The notes beneath the pieces were generated by a model. It was not told the DNA's origin, searched no databases, and saw nothing but the letters and a program-made list of their open reading frames with translations. 64,000 nucleotides of DNA from Sphingopyxis macrogoltabida (lineage in GTDB: Bacteria; Pseudomonadota; Alphaproteobacteria; Sphingomonadales; Sphingomonadaceae), in assembly GCF_001307295.1 (NCBI RefSeq), contig NZ_CP012700.1:2421001-2485000 (forward strand), written 5' to 3'. The translations under genes were made by a program, and so were the position numbers. Below, piece after piece: positions 7,626 through 16,799 of this stretch. How positions within the stretch are numbered: position 1 is the stretch's first letter; every line of letters starts with the position of its first letter.

Positions 7626-8297
7626 CTATGCGCCGATCGAAAAGAAAGCTGTGACGGTGAGGCGTCCACTGCATGGATCCTCCGACAAGGTCGCGTCGGC
7701 TGCGATGGCGCCGCTGTGGAGGTTCGTGCTGCGATAGAGCAGCGCGCGGTTGTAGCGGGCTTCGACACTGTGCACGCATTCGAATAGCGGCGTGTCGCCG
7801 GCGATGTAGGCGGCCGGCGGCGGCCCTACATGCCGCAACTCGGTCTCGAGGTGACGAAAGAAGAGATCGCGACGCTGTTCGTCGATGGTTTCAAACCGCG
7901 TCGCCCGGTGACGGAAAAAAGCGGTACCGTCGCTCGCCACCGGGGAAAGATAATGGATCAGCGCGATCCGGTCGGCAGTGAAAGCGTCGATATGCGGCAG
8001 CCGCTGCGCGATGGTCAGCGCCTCGACCGGCGTCGAAACGATTGAAAAGCTCGCATCGATCACGCTGACCGGTCCAATGCGACCGAAAGCCTGTCGCACC
8101 GCGGCCTCGATCGCAGGTAATTGTGCCGACAGATAATCGCCCGGCAGCGCGGCGCGGATTCCGGGATAGTGATTCAGCGCGGGCGCAAACGCGGCGACCC
8201 GCGCCTGTTCGCGCAACGCATCGGGGTCGGCTGCGAAATCGTCGAGAATAACAAGCGGCTGCGCTTCGGCACCGATCGTCTCGACCGTCGCCCGCAT
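7626..8297 (-). CDS. DUF6445 family protein (2OG-Fe(II)-oxygenase-like)
   Basis: This 223-aa protein resembles the DUF6445 family, uncharacterised proteins distantly similar to 2-oxoglutarate/iron oxygenases. It shows LVILDDFAADPDALREQA near the N-terminus, HYLSPVASDGTAFFRHRATRF in the middle and RALLYRSTNLHSGAI toward the C-terminus, in the places where the metal-binding His and Arg of the double-stranded beta helix would lie. Its ATG overlaps the stop of the upstream ECF sigma gene (TGATG), so the two are translationally coupled. The substrate is unknown. Confidence 0.7.
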   Translation of the reverse strand: MRATVETIGAEAQPLVILDDFAADPDALREQARVAAFAPALNHYPGIRAALPGDYLSAQLPAIEAAVRQAFGRIGPVSVIDASFSIVSTPVEALTIAQRLPHIDAFTADRIALIHYLSPVASDGTAFFRHRATRFETIDEQRRDLFFRHLETELRHVGPPPAAYIAGDTPLFECVHSVEARYNRALLYRSTNLHSGAIAADATLSEDPCSGRLTVTAFFSIGA

Positions 8298-9568
8298 CAG
8301 CGGTCGGCCGCCGCGCAGGCCGTGGCCCGCGCGAGCAGGAAAGCACGCTCGCGCTCGTTCGCCGAAAGCTCGGCTGCGGTCTCAAACTGGGCCTTCGCTT
8401 CCTCGAATCGCCTGGCGCGGAGCAGGAAGTCACCCCTAGCGGCAGGAAGGGGCGCATAGTTTCGGAGCAGCGCCGCATCGGCAATCCCATCAACCAGCCG
8501 TAAGCCTGCTTCGGGTCCGAACGCCATGCTATGCGCCACCGCACGATTGAGCTCGACCACCGGCGAAGGCATCACCCTTCCCAAAAGGTCATAGAGCGCA
8601 GCAATGCGCGTCCAGTCGGTATCCTCCGCCCGCCGGGCCCGCGCATGACACGCCGCCAGCGCGGCCTGCAAGGCATAAGGCCCTTCGGCGCCTCCCAATG
8701 CTTCGGCGCGCGCGAGTGCATTCAGCCCGCGGCGGATCAACAATTGATCCCAGCGCGCCCGGTTCTGCTCGGTCAGCGGTACGAAAGCGCCATCGGGCCC
8801 GGCACGCGCCGTCAGCCGCGACGCCTGAATCTCCATCAGCGCGAGCAATCCCCAAACTTCGGGCTCATCGGGCATCAATCCGGCAACTATGCGCCCCAGC
8901 CGCTGCGCCTCAGCGCAGAGAAGCGGGCGAACCAGCGACGGCCCCGAAGTCGCCGCATAGCCCTCGTTGAAGATCAGGTAGATGACCTCGAGCACCGATC
9001 CCAGCCGCGACGTCAGTTCGGCACCGCGCGGCACCTCGAACGCGACTCCCGCCTTGGCGATTGCTTTCTTGGCCCGGGTGATCCGCGCCGCGATCGCCGC
9101 TTCGTTCGACAGGAAGGCGCGGGCAATCTCCAGGGCCGTTAGTCCGCCGACAAGCCGCAGGGTCAGCGCAGCGCGTGCGTCGGGGGAAATCACCGGATGG
9201 CAGGCCGCAAAGATCAGGCCGAGCAGTTCGTCGCCGAGCGGATCGTCCAGCGCCGCCTCGACCGCTTCTGCGCTCATGTCGCGCTCCCCGCCCAGGTCAT
9301 GGGCGATTTCGGCATGCTTCCGATCCTGCATCGCGCCACGCCGGATGCCGTCGATCGCGCGCCGCTTGGCGGTTGCGGTAAGCCAGGCGCCCGGCTTGTC
9401 CGGAACCCCCGATTTCGGCCACTCGGTCAGCGCGGCAAGCAGCGCCTCCTGCGCCAGTTCCTCGGCACGGTCGACGTCCCTCGTCATCCGGGCAAGCGCG
9501 GCGATCAGCCGCGCCCGCTCGATCCGGAACACGGCCTCGATCGCACGATGGGTTTCACCAGCTGCCAT
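8297..9568 (-). CDS. ECF sigma factor with C-terminal TPR-like extension (ECF42 type)
   Basis: The N-terminal ~170 aa hold sigma region 2 (FRIERARLIAALARMTRDVDRAEELAQEALL) and region 4 (LTLRLVGGLTALEIARAFLSNEAAIAARITRAKK). A further ~220-aa helical extension (YDLLGRVMPSPVVELNRAVAH) is the conserved domain of ECF42-group sigma factors. It should direct RNA polymerase to its own operon. The gene follows a DGPF/YCII gene and overlaps a DUF6445 gene, a classic ECF42 arrangement that has no anti-sigma factor. I chose ATG 9568 because GAGAAGG lies about 6 bases upstream; an in-frame ATG at 9619, three bases after the preceding stop, has no Shine-Dalgarno. Confidence 0.88.
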   Translation of the reverse strand: MAAGETHRAIEAVFRIERARLIAALARMTRDVDRAEELAQEALLAALTEWPKSGVPDKPGAWLTATAKRRAIDGIRRGAMQDRKHAEIAHDLGGERDMSAEAVEAALDDPLGDELLGLIFAACHPVISPDARAALTLRLVGGLTALEIARAFLSNEAAIAARITRAKKAIAKAGVAFEVPRGAELTSRLGSVLEVIYLIFNEGYAATSGPSLVRPLLCAEAQRLGRIVAGLMPDEPEVWGLLALMEIQASRLTARAGPDGAFVPLTEQNRARWDQLLIRRGLNALARAEALGGAEGPYALQAALAACHARARRAEDTDWTRIAALYDLLGRVMPSPVVELNRAVAHSMAFGPEAGLRLVDGIADAALLRNYAPLPAARGDFLLRARRFEEAKAQFETAAELSANERERAFLLARATACAAADR

Positions 9569-9622
9569 GCCCGCCTTCTCGGCGAAGAGCGCCGGGGAGG
9601 CAAGCACGGCGGCGGGCATCGA

Positions 9623-10054
9623 TTATTGACTGCCGAGCTTGTCGCGCAACGCCTGTTCGCGTTCCGCGAGTTCGGGCGTCATCGCGTCGCCAAAATCCTC
9701 CATTTCGTAGAAAGGACGGATCTCGAGCTCGCTCGGCCCGGGCATCGGGTTCGGGCAGCGCTTCGCCCAGGCGACCGCCTCGTCCATATCCTTGACCTCC
9801 CAGACCCAATAGCCCGCGACCAGTTCGCGCGTTTCCGCGAACGGTCCGTCGATCACCGTCCGGCTCGCGCCATCGAAGGCGATCCGCTTGCCCGCCGACG
9901 AAGGCTTGAGCCCGTCGCCGTCGACCATCACGCCAGCGTTCACCAGTTCCTCGTTGAACTTGCCCATCGCCTCGAACATCTCGGTCATGTCCTCGGTGGG
10001 CAGCAGGCCCTTTTCGCTGTCCTCGGTCGCCTTGACGAAAACCATCACACGCAT
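9623..10054 (-). CDS. YCII-related DGPF-domain protein
   Basis: This 143-aa protein starts MRVMVFVKATEDSEKG and carries the family's diagnostic TVIDGPFAETRELVAGYWVWEV block, followed by the DEAVAWAKRCPNP motif. YCII-like proteins form small ferredoxin-like dimers. DGPF proteins are the regular partners of ECF42 sigma factors, encoded immediately upstream as here, and are thought to be targets or partners in the response; their biochemical role is not settled. It is the first gene of a three-gene operon read toward lower coordinates. Confidence 0.92.
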   Translation of the reverse strand: MRVMVFVKATEDSEKGLLPTEDMTEMFEAMGKFNEELVNAGVMVDGDGLKPSSAGKRIAFDGASRTVIDGPFAETRELVAGYWVWEVKDMDEAVAWAKRCPNPMPGPSELEIRPFYEMEDFGDAMTPELAEREQALRDKLGSQ

Positions 10055-10146
10055 CGTTCAACTCCTCTTTGTCGGGCCATGATCGGCCTCGTATCAGGAC
10101 GACGAACGAGCCGCCGCAAAATCGACACGCAGGTGAAAATATTTTT

Positions 10147-11151
10147 TCAGGCAACTTCGGCCAGCGGCTGCGGCACCGCAAAACGCTGGCGATATTCGTT
10201 CGGCGACAGCCCGGTAATGCGGTGGAACAGCTTGCGGAACGCCGCCGCATCCTCATAGCCGACACTCCACGCGATCTGGTCGACGGTACGCCTGGTGAAT
10301 TCCAGCAGTTCGCGCGCCTTGCCGACGCGGATGTGCTGGACATATTCGACCGGGGTCATCGCGGTAGCCGCCTTGAACCGGCGCTGGAAGGTCCGCTCCT
10401 CCAACCCGGCCTCGCGCGCCATCTCGCCGACGCCGTTCACCCGGCCTTCCTTCGATTGCAGCCAGTGCTGAACCTTCAGAATCGCCTCATCGCCATGCGT
10501 CAGCTTGGGCGCAAAGCTCGCATAATTCCTCTGCTCGCGTCCTGCGGGGTCGATCAGGAGGAAGCGCGCGGTCTCCATCATCACCGAAGGCCCGAGCAAC
10601 CGCTCGACAATGCGCAGGCCTAGGTCGGTCCACGCCATCAGCCCGCCCGCGGTGACGATGTCTCCGTCGTCGATCACCATCCGGTCGGCTTCCAGCCGCA
10701 CATCGGGAAAACGCGTCTTGAACTCCTCGGCGAAATACCAATGCGTTGTCGCGGGCCGCCCCGCGAGCAGCCCGGTCGCGGCGAGCGCAAAGGCGCCGCC
10801 GCAATTCGACGCCAGCACCGCCCCCTGTGCATGCCGGTCGAGCAGCCAGCGCGCATAGGGTGCGACCTCATCCGCCTCCAGCAGCTTGTGGAGGCTTCCG
10901 GGCGCGATCAGCACTGTGGGCGAATTGCCCGCCGGTTCGCCCGGATGGCTGTCGTAGCAGCGCGCAAAGCCCCCGCCGTCCTGCAATCGCCAATGGCTGA
11001 CGCGAACCGGCGCCCGGCCGTTGTCGACCGCAAAGCGGCCGGCGATGTCGAACAGGTCGGTGATGCCGTGGACCATGCCGGTCTGGCAGTCGGGGTAGAG
11101 CATCAGACCGACTTCGACGAGCGAGGCCGGATGTTGTCGAAGTTGCCGCAT
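10147..11151 (-). CDS. GlxA family transcriptional regulator (DJ-1/PfpI plus AraC HTH)
   Basis: This protein of about 334 aa has an N-terminal DJ-1/PfpI amidotransferase-like domain (VEVGLMLYPDCQTGMVHGI through SNCGGAFALAATGLLAGRPATTHW) and a C-terminal AraC double HTH (EMAREAGLEERTFQRRFKAATAM, then QIAWSVGYEDAAAFRKLFHR with GLSPNEYRQRF). The cysteine in SNCGG sits at the nucleophile-elbow position. GlxA-type regulators are usually activators of adjacent genes. The divergent haloperoxidase gene starts 131 bp away, making it the likely target. ATG 11151 is preferred (AAAGGTG 9 bases upstream) over an in-frame TTG at 11202. Confidence 0.9.
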   Translation of the reverse strand: MRQLRQHPASLVEVGLMLYPDCQTGMVHGITDLFDIAGRFAVDNGRAPVRVSHWRLQDGGGFARCYDSHPGEPAGNSPTVLIAPGSLHKLLEADEVAPYARWLLDRHAQGAVLASNCGGAFALAATGLLAGRPATTHWYFAEEFKTRFPDVRLEADRMVIDDGDIVTAGGLMAWTDLGLRIVERLLGPSVMMETARFLLIDPAGREQRNYASFAPKLTHGDEAILKVQHWLQSKEGRVNGVGEMAREAGLEERTFQRRFKAATAMTPVEYVQHIRVGKARELLEFTRRTVDQIAWSVGYEDAAAFRKLFHRITGLSPNEYRQRFAVPQPLAEVA

Positions 11152-11282
11152 AGCGTGAAGCACCTTTGTCGCAATCGGCCCGCATAATGTCGTATCCGCC
11201 AATCCCGCGCAAGACCCCGCCGGCCTATCTCCTGTTTCACCGGACGGACATCCCGCCCCCTCGCAACGAAAGGAACCACGAC

Positions 11283-12110
11283 ATGACCACGATCACCACC
11301 AAGGACGGTACGCGCATCTTCTACAAGGACTGGGGTCCGAAGGACGGCCAGCCGATCGTCTTCTCGCACGGCTGGCCGCTCAGCGCCGACGCCTGGGACG
11401 CACAGATGGTCTTCTTTGCCAATCAGGGCTTCCGCACCATCGCCCACGACCGCCGCAGCCATGGCCGTTCGGACCAGGTGTGGGTGGGCAACAATATGGA
11501 CCAATATGCCGACGATCTCGGCGAACTGATCGAACAGCTCGACCTGAAAGACGTCATCCTCGTCGGCCACTCGACGGGCGGCGGCGAAGTCACCCGCTAT
11601 ATCGGCCGTCACGGCACGCGCCGGGTCGCGAAGGTTGCCCTGATCGGCGCCGTTCCGCCGCTGATGCTCAAGACCGAAGCCAATCCCGGCGGCCTGCCGA
11701 TCGACGTCTTCGACGGCATCCGCAAGGGCACCTTCGACAACCGGCCGCAGTTCTTCAAGGACCTGACGCTCCCCTTCTACGGCTATAACCGCGAGGGCGC
11801 CGAGGTGTCGGAAGCGGTCCGCGACGAATTCGTGCGGCAGGGCATGAACGGCGGCCTCAAGGGCCTGCTCGACAGCATCCGCGCCTTTTCGGAAAGCGAC
11901 TTCAACGAAGACCTGAAGACGTTCGATGTCCCGACGCTGGTGCTCCACGGCAACGACGACCAGATCGTCCCGATCGGCGCCTCGGCGCTCTCGACGGTCA
12001 AGATCGTCAAGCAGGCGGTGCTGAAGGTCTATGAAGGCGGCAGCCACGGCCTCACCGTAACCGAACAGGACCGGTTCAACGCCGACCTCCTCGACTTCAT
12101 CAACAATTGA
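11283..12110 (+). CDS. Alpha/beta hydrolase, non-heme haloperoxidase family
   Basis: This 275-aa cytosolic enzyme has an alpha/beta-hydrolase fold: oxyanion region [13 protein letters not shown], nucleophile elbow VGHSTGGGE (Ser near residue 97), acid in [12 protein letters not shown] and catalytic His in [12 protein letters not shown]. The [13 protein letters not shown] stretch and overall length match bacterial cofactor-free haloperoxidases/arylesterases. The physiological reaction is probably ester or peracid hydrolysis; the halogenation name is historical. Shine-Dalgarno AAAGGA lies about 8 bases before ATG 11283. It is divergent from the GlxA regulator and leads a two-gene unit. Confidence 0.92.
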   Translation: MTTITTKDGTRIFYKDWGPKDGQPIVFSHGWPLSADAWDAQMVFFANQGFRTIAHDRRSHGRSDQVWVGNNMDQYADDLGELIEQLDLKDVILVGHSTGGGEVTRYIGRHGTRRVAKVALIGAVPPLMLKTEANPGGLPIDVFDGIRKGTFDNRPQFFKDLTLPFYGYNREGAEVSEAVRDEFVRQGMNGGLKGLLDSIRAFSESDFNEDLKTFDVPTLVLHGNDDQIVPIGASALSTVKIVKQAVLKVYEGGSHGLTVTEQDRFNADLLDFINN

Positions 12111-12164
12111 ACCGGACAGGGGCGCGGCGGCGCGGCCGCCGCCCCCGAACAGGGAGTAAAGACA

Positions 12165-12659
12165 ATGATCCTCGGCCTCACCATCCCGCAGTTCACCGCC
12201 CTCCACGTCGCGATCAGCCTCGTCGGCATCGGCGCAGGCCTTGTCGCGCTTCCTGCCTTTGCCCGCGGACGCGCGCTGCCGCGCACGACCGGCATCTTCC
12301 TCTGGGCGACCTTGCTAACCAGCCTGTCGGGTTTCCTGTTCCCAATCGTCGCCTTCACCCCGGCGCTCGGCGTGGGCATCCTCTCGACGCTGATCCTCGC
12401 TCTCGCCTTCCACGCTTATTACGGTCGCAAGCTCGCCGGCCGCGCCGCCACGGTCTATGCGGTGACCGCCACCCTCGCCCTCTACCTCAACCTGTTCGTG
12501 CTGGTGGTGCAGTCGTTCCTGAAAGTCCCCGCGCTGAACGCGCTCGCGCCGACCGGAACCGAACCGCCGTTCCTCGCCGCGCAAGGCGCCCTCGTCCTCG
12601 CGGCGGCGCTGTTCGGCGCCATCGCCGTCAGGGCGACGCGCCACCGCGCTGCGGCCTGA
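12165..12659 (+). CDS. Small integral membrane protein, four predicted helices
   Basis: This 164-aa hydrophobic protein of unknown family has four predicted transmembrane segments: residues about 8-30 (FTALHVAISLVGIGAGLVAL), 44-65 (IFLWATLLTSLSGFLFPIVAF), 70-85 plus 98-120 (YAVTATLALYLNLFVLVVQSFL), and 138-158. It follows the haloperoxidase gene by 54 bp on the same strand and is likely cotranscribed. A ribosome binding site (GGGAGTAAAG) precedes ATG 12165. Function unknown. Confidence 0.75.
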   Translation: MILGLTIPQFTALHVAISLVGIGAGLVALPAFARGRALPRTTGIFLWATLLTSLSGFLFPIVAFTPALGVGILSTLILALAFHAYYGRKLAGRAATVYAVTATLALYLNLFVLVVQSFLKVPALNALAPTGTEPPFLAAQGALVLAAALFGAIAVRATRHRAAA

Positions 12660-12677
12660 TATCCCGGGTCCGGCGCT

Positions 12678-12700
12678 AGGGCGGCCGTAGAGGCCGCCCT
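12678..12700. terminator. Bidirectional terminator hairpin
   Basis: Perfect 9-bp stem AGGGCGGCC / GGCCGCCCT with a 5-base loop lies between a plus-strand gene ending at 12659 and a minus-strand gene ending at 12705. A short T-rich tail (TGTCTTA) follows on the plus strand. Confidence 0.8.
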
Positions 12701-12704
12701 TGTC

Positions 12705-13184
12705 TTATGCCCCGAACAGCCGGTCGATCGCTTCGTCGAGATAGGGGCGGTCGGCGAACAGCCGCATCGGGTCGCGCCGGTTCAGCCAGAAGCCGGCCCG
12801 GTGCCGATCGGTGAGCGCCCGCCGCATCACATCCTGCAACAGCCGCAATCGCATCGATGCGGTGCGCCGTGCGGTGCCGGGATCGATCGTGATCTGCGAT
12901 GCGAAATGCGCCCGGATCCGCTCGACCCGGGCGGCAACGACATCGCTGTAACCATGATGCGGCCCGCGATGCAGCGCGTGCCCGAGTTGCAGCGCCGCGG
13001 GCTCGCATGCCGGCAGGATGAGGCCGTTAACAGAGAAATGCTGAAGCGCGAAACCTTCGGACTGCAACTGGTCGAACATGGCCGCCATCTGCGGACGCCG
13101 CAGCAGCGCGATCGGAATGAGGTGATGGCGCTGGAAACCCGCGCGCGGCAACGGCGCCCCTTGCCATCCCAACCGCTGCCTCAA
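12705..13184 (-). CDS. AHH-domain protein (predicted HNH-like nuclease fold)
   Basis: This 159-aa protein has the AHH signature: LPRAGFQRHHLIPIALL near residues 12-28 and ALHRGPHHGYSDVVAARVERI near residues 70-90, where paired His residues would form the metal-binding centre. AHH domains were described as toxin-type nucleases of the HNH/Endo VII superfamily, but free-standing versions are common in sphingomonads and their role is untested. The start is TTG 13184: the upstream gene ends in TGA sharing two bases with it (TTGA), implying coupled translation. No secretion signal is present. Confidence 0.75.
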   Translation of the reverse strand: MRQRLGWQGAPLPRAGFQRHHLIPIALLRRPQMAAMFDQLQSEGFALQHFSVNGLILPACEPAALQLGHALHRGPHHGYSDVVAARVERIRAHFASQITIDPGTARRTASMRLRLLQDVMRRALTDRHRAGFWLNRRDPMRLFADRPYLDEAIDRLFGA

Positions 13185-14014
13185 AGATCGCCGCCAAATT
13201 CGACCCGCACGGGGCTGCCCCCCCCGACATCGGGCGGCGGCGACAGGTGCACCCACTCGCCAGGATCGAGACCGCGCATCCGGCGGCTTTCCCGAACCGG
13301 GCCGTTGAGCATCATGTCGAGCGACAGCCGCGCAAGCCGCCGGACCATCTCTGCCACGGTCCACCCGTTGGGAATCCGCCCTTCAAGCTCTTGCTCGGCG
13401 AACAGCGCCAGGCCGCGCGTGCCGACAAAATCGACACCGTCGACCTCGTGCCGGCGAAAGGCGACGAGATGCAATATGGGCGGCATGCCGCTGATCAGCA
13501 TTTCGGCGACCGACGCCCGAAACTGCGGCGCATCGGACCAAAGCCGTGCGGGGGACCAGAAAAAGTGGCTGGCGTCGAACAGGTCGATCAACAGCACCAT
13601 CATCTTGAAAAACTCGCGCATCTGCATCGTCTGCTCGTGCGCGCCGTGCCTGTCGTCCTCGGGCACGAACATCCAGCACTGGCCGCTTTCGCGCCAATCC
13701 TGCGGCAGGCTCGCCGCAAGCAGGCTTGTCGCCGGATCCGCCGGATCGACCAGCGCGAGCGCCGTATCCGCCGCCCGCCCGGCCAGCATCGATTCGCGCC
13801 CGAAACGCAGACGGAACACCGGCGGCGCGATCTGCTCGATCATGTCGGTGCGGTCGCTGTCCGCACGCTCGGGCCGCAGCCCCATATGGCGGAGCGAGGT
13901 TTCCAGCGACACATTCGAAGCGCCGCGCATCGATGGTCCGATAATCAACGCAAAGGGTTCCGGCGGAACCGGCAAGATGGGCGCATTGCTTTTGCCGGTA
14001 TCCATGGTGCGCAT
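13181..14014 (-). CDS. DUF4261-like protein coupled to the AHH gene
   Basis: This 277-aa soluble protein contains a block (FKMMVLLIDLFDASHFFWSP, LWSDAPQFRASVAEML, then DGVDFVGTRGLALFAEQELEG) that resembles DUF4261, a family of unknown function sometimes proposed to act in immunity. The resemblance is by eye only. It starts at ATG 14014 (a second ATG lies at 14005) and its TGA overlaps the start of the AHH gene. If the pair is a nuclease with a partner protein, this would be the candidate partner; that is inference from the overlap. Confidence 0.55.
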   Translation of the reverse strand: MRTMDTGKSNAPILPVPPEPFALIIGPSMRGASNVSLETSLRHMGLRPERADSDRTDMIEQIAPPVFRLRFGRESMLAGRAADTALALVDPADPATSLLAASLPQDWRESGQCWMFVPEDDRHGAHEQTMQMREFFKMMVLLIDLFDASHFFWSPARLWSDAPQFRASVAEMLISGMPPILHLVAFRRHEVDGVDFVGTRGLALFAEQELEGRIPNGWTVAEMVRRLARLSLDMMLNGPVRESRRMRGLDPGEWVHLSPPPDVGGGSPVRVEFGGDL

Positions 14015-14142
14015 CGACCTACTTGGGGTCAGGGCCCCGAGACCCCCGCTTGCATTGCAAGACTTGCGGCAATGTTCAAACGCTTATTGTGCGGCACTGC
14101 GGCTTAATTCGTCCGTTCCGGAACGGTTGCAGGCGCGCGACC

Positions 14143-16104
14143 TCAGATCGCGACCTGGCTTCCCAGTTCGACCACACGGTTGGTCGGCAGGCGGAAATAT
14201 TCCATCGCGCTTTCCGAATTGCGCAGCATCCATGCGAACAATTTTTCGCGCCAGATCGGCATGCCGGGCGTGCTTGCCGCGATAAGGGTCTGCCGCGACA
14301 GAAAGAAACTCGTCTCGATCATCTTGAATTCGGCGCCGCAGCCGGTGACGCGTTTCAGCGCCTCGGGCACGTCGACGGGCTGCATGAAGCCGTAATTGAG
14401 GATCAGCCGGTGAAATCCCTGCCCCAGATCGTCGAGCGCGCAGTGATTCTCCTCGCGCACGAAGGGCACGTCGGCGATCTTGATCGTCAGCAGGATGATC
14501 CGTTCGTGCAGCACCTTGTTGTGCTTCAGATTATGGAGCAGCGCGTGCGGCACCCCGTCGGCGGACGAGGTCATGAATACCGCCGTCCCCGGCACCCGCG
14601 TCGCGCTGTTCGCGGCCGATTTGACGAAGACCGGGATCGGCATCGCGCCTTCGGCCATTTCCTTCTGCATGAGCTTGCGCCCGCGCGACCAAGTCGTCAG
14701 CAGAGTGAAGATGGTCAGGCCGATCGCCAGCGGCACCCAGCCACCGTCGGGCACCTTGATCAGGTTGGCGCCGAAATAGGCGATATCGACGATGAAGAAG
14801 ATCGCGAGGATCGGCACCGCTTTCCACGCCGGCCAGCGCCACAGGCTGAACAGCACGACGCTCATCAGGCAGGTGTCGATGAACATCGCGCCGGTCACCG
14901 CGATGCCATAGGCGGCCGCGAGATTGCTCGACGAGCCGAAGAACAGGACGAGAAGGATGACCATCACCATCAGGCCCCAGTTGACCATCGGGATGTAGAT
15001 CTGGCCCGCCGCCGACGCGCTGGTGTGTTCGACGCGCAGGCGCGGGATGAAGCCGAGTTGAATCGCCTGCTGGGTCAGCGAAAAGGCGCCCGAGATCACC
15101 GCTTGGCTGGCGATGATCGTCGCGAGCAGCGCGAGGATGACGATCGGCACGCGCCACGCGTCGGGCATCATCAGGAAGAAGGGATCCTGGATCAGCCCGA
15201 GCCGGTTGCCCATTTCGGCCTCGAGCACCATCGCGCCCTGTCCCATATAATTGAGCATCAGCGCAGGAAGGACGAAACACAGCCAGCTCAGCCCGATCGG
15301 CTTGCGCCCGAAATGCCCCATGTCGGCGTAGAGCGCCTCGGCGCCAGTGACCGCGAGCACGACCGCGCCGAGCGCGATGAAAGCGGTGAAGCCGTCGACA
15401 TAGAAGAATTTCAGCGCATTGAGCGGATTGAGCGTCGCAAGGATGATCGACGGATGGTCGACGATATGCATGATGCCGAGCACCGCGAGCATCAGGAAAT
15501 AGCAGAGCATGATCGGGCCGAAGAGCGCCCCGACCTTCGCCGTCCCGCGCGACTGGATCGCGAACAGCCCGATCAGGATCGTCAGCGCGATCGGCACGAT
15601 ATAGGGGTCGAAGCCCTTGTTGATGTAGCTCAGCCCCTCGGTCGCCGAGAGCACCGACATCGCCGGGGTGATCATGCTGTCGCCGTAGAAGAGCGCGGTC
15701 GCGAACACCCCGAGCAGGATGATCGGCCAGGTCCAGCGCTTCTCGCCCGACGAGCGGCTGATTAGCGCCAGCAGCGCGAGACTGCCGCCCTCGCCCTTGT
15801 TGTCGGCCTTCATGATCGTCAGCACATATTTGAAGGTGACGACGAGCATCATCGACCAGAAGACGAGGCTCAGCACGCCATAGATGTGGAGCCGGTCGGC
15901 ATCGATCGAATGATGCCCCGCAAAGGTCTCGCGAAAAGCGTAGAGCGGGCTGGTGCCGATGTCGCCGAACACAACGCCGACCGCGCCGATGGCGAGCTTC
16001 AGCTTGCCATCACCCTGATGTCCGTGGCCGTGATGGCCCGTATCGGCGGCAGCCGGGGCGGCGCTTTCGGCCCCGCCTGCTGCCTGTTGCGACTCAGCAG
16101 TCAT
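14143..16104 (-). CDS. kup: KUP-family potassium uptake transporter
   Basis: This 653-aa inner-membrane protein has a His/Gly-rich N-terminal tail ([10 protein letters not shown]) followed by about twelve predicted membrane helices and a cytosolic C-terminal domain. The family signature [22 protein letters not shown] is at residues about 38-60, and [14 protein letters not shown] follows the third helix. Kup/HAK proteins import K+ with H+. Length fits the family (about 620-650). It appears monocistronic; the cytochrome c operon ends 44 bp upstream on the same strand. Confidence 0.97.
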   Translation of the reverse strand: MTAESQQAAGGAESAAPAAADTGHHGHGHQGDGKLKLAIGAVGVVFGDIGTSPLYAFRETFAGHHSIDADRLHIYGVLSLVFWSMMLVVTFKYVLTIMKADNKGEGGSLALLALISRSSGEKRWTWPIILLGVFATALFYGDSMITPAMSVLSATEGLSYINKGFDPYIVPIALTILIGLFAIQSRGTAKVGALFGPIMLCYFLMLAVLGIMHIVDHPSIILATLNPLNALKFFYVDGFTAFIALGAVVLAVTGAEALYADMGHFGRKPIGLSWLCFVLPALMLNYMGQGAMVLEAEMGNRLGLIQDPFFLMMPDAWRVPIVILALLATIIASQAVISGAFSLTQQAIQLGFIPRLRVEHTSASAAGQIYIPMVNWGLMVMVILLVLFFGSSSNLAAAYGIAVTGAMFIDTCLMSVVLFSLWRWPAWKAVPILAIFFIVDIAYFGANLIKVPDGGWVPLAIGLTIFTLLTTWSRGRKLMQKEMAEGAMPIPVFVKSAANSATRVPGTAVFMTSSADGVPHALLHNLKHNKVLHERIILLTIKIADVPFVREENHCALDDLGQGFHRLILNYGFMQPVDVPEALKRVTGCGAEFKMIETSFFLSRQTLIAASTPGMPIWREKLFAWMLRNSESAMEYFRLPTNRVVELGSQVAI

Positions 16105-16148
16105 CGCGCGCCTTTAGACGAGCCGGGGGCAATGGAACAGCACCCAAA

Positions 16149-16799
16149 TCACGGCTCGGCCGGCGCCGGCGGCGGAGGCTGCGGTCCCAGCGCCTGCCGG
16201 AGCTGCGCCAGCCGCATTTCCAGATCCGGCCGCCACGGCGCGTCGGCGGGGCTGCGCGCGAGAAGCTGGCTCCACACCGCCTCGGCGCCTTTCAGGTCGC
16301 CGCCCTGCGCGAGCGCGAGTCCCGCGAAAAAGGGCGGCGCGGGGTGCGACGGATCGCGCCGCGCCGCCTCGTCGAACGCCAGCGCCGCGGCGGGCGACAT
16401 CATCCCGCCGCTATGCACGGCGAGCGCGTTGCCGAGCGCGACCCACAGGTCGACATTGTCGGGATATTTCTCCAGCCCCTTTTCGAGCGTCTTGGCCGCA
16501 AGCTCGGTCTTGCCCGTGCGAGCGAAACCGTCGGACATGCCGAGCCACTGCGCCGCCGGGCCGAAGCGGTCGGCCATCCCCTGCCGCTGGTCGGTAATCG
16601 CCTCGCCGAACCCCTCGGGCTCCTCCGCCGCCGCGACCGGCTTGCCGGGGAGCGACGGGCTTCCCTCGAGCGCATAGCCGGCGAGCCCAAGCATCACCGC
16701 TGCGCCCGCAAGCGGCCGCGCCGCCGCGGGCAGCTTGCCGAGCCACAGCATGCCGCCGATGGTCAGCGCCGCGGCGAGCATGATCCACAGCCAGATCAT
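16149..16799 (-). CDS. ccmI: Cytochrome c maturation TPR protein CcmI/CycH-like
   Basis: This 216-aa membrane protein starts MIWLWIMLAAALTIGG. It has two N-terminal helices and a periplasmic region with TPR-like repeats (KTLEKGLEKYPDNVDLWVALGNALAV; AALAFDEAARRDPSHPAPPFFAGLALAQ). CcmI presents apocytochrome c to the CcmF/CcmH haem lyase. It is shorter than classic CcmI. Its ATG overlaps the ccmH stop (ATGA at 16796-16799), so it is the last cistron of the ccm operon. The C-terminus is Pro-rich. Confidence 0.88.
   Translation of the reverse strand: MIWLWIMLAAALTIGGMLWLGKLPAAARPLAGAAVMLGLAGYALEGSPSLPGKPVAAAEEPEGFGEAITDQRQGMADRFGPAAQWLGMSDGFARTGKTELAAKTLEKGLEKYPDNVDLWVALGNALAVHSGGMMSPAAALAFDEAARRDPSHPAPPFFAGLALAQGGDLKGAEAVWSQLLARSPADAPWRPDLEMRLAQLRQALGPQPPPPAPAEP

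Noticed and set aside
12801..14285. Long plus-strand frame across the AHH and DUF4261-like genes
   Set aside because: Low-quality Arg/Ser/Pro composition. The minus-strand frames give recognisable AHH motifs and a precise stop-start overlap.
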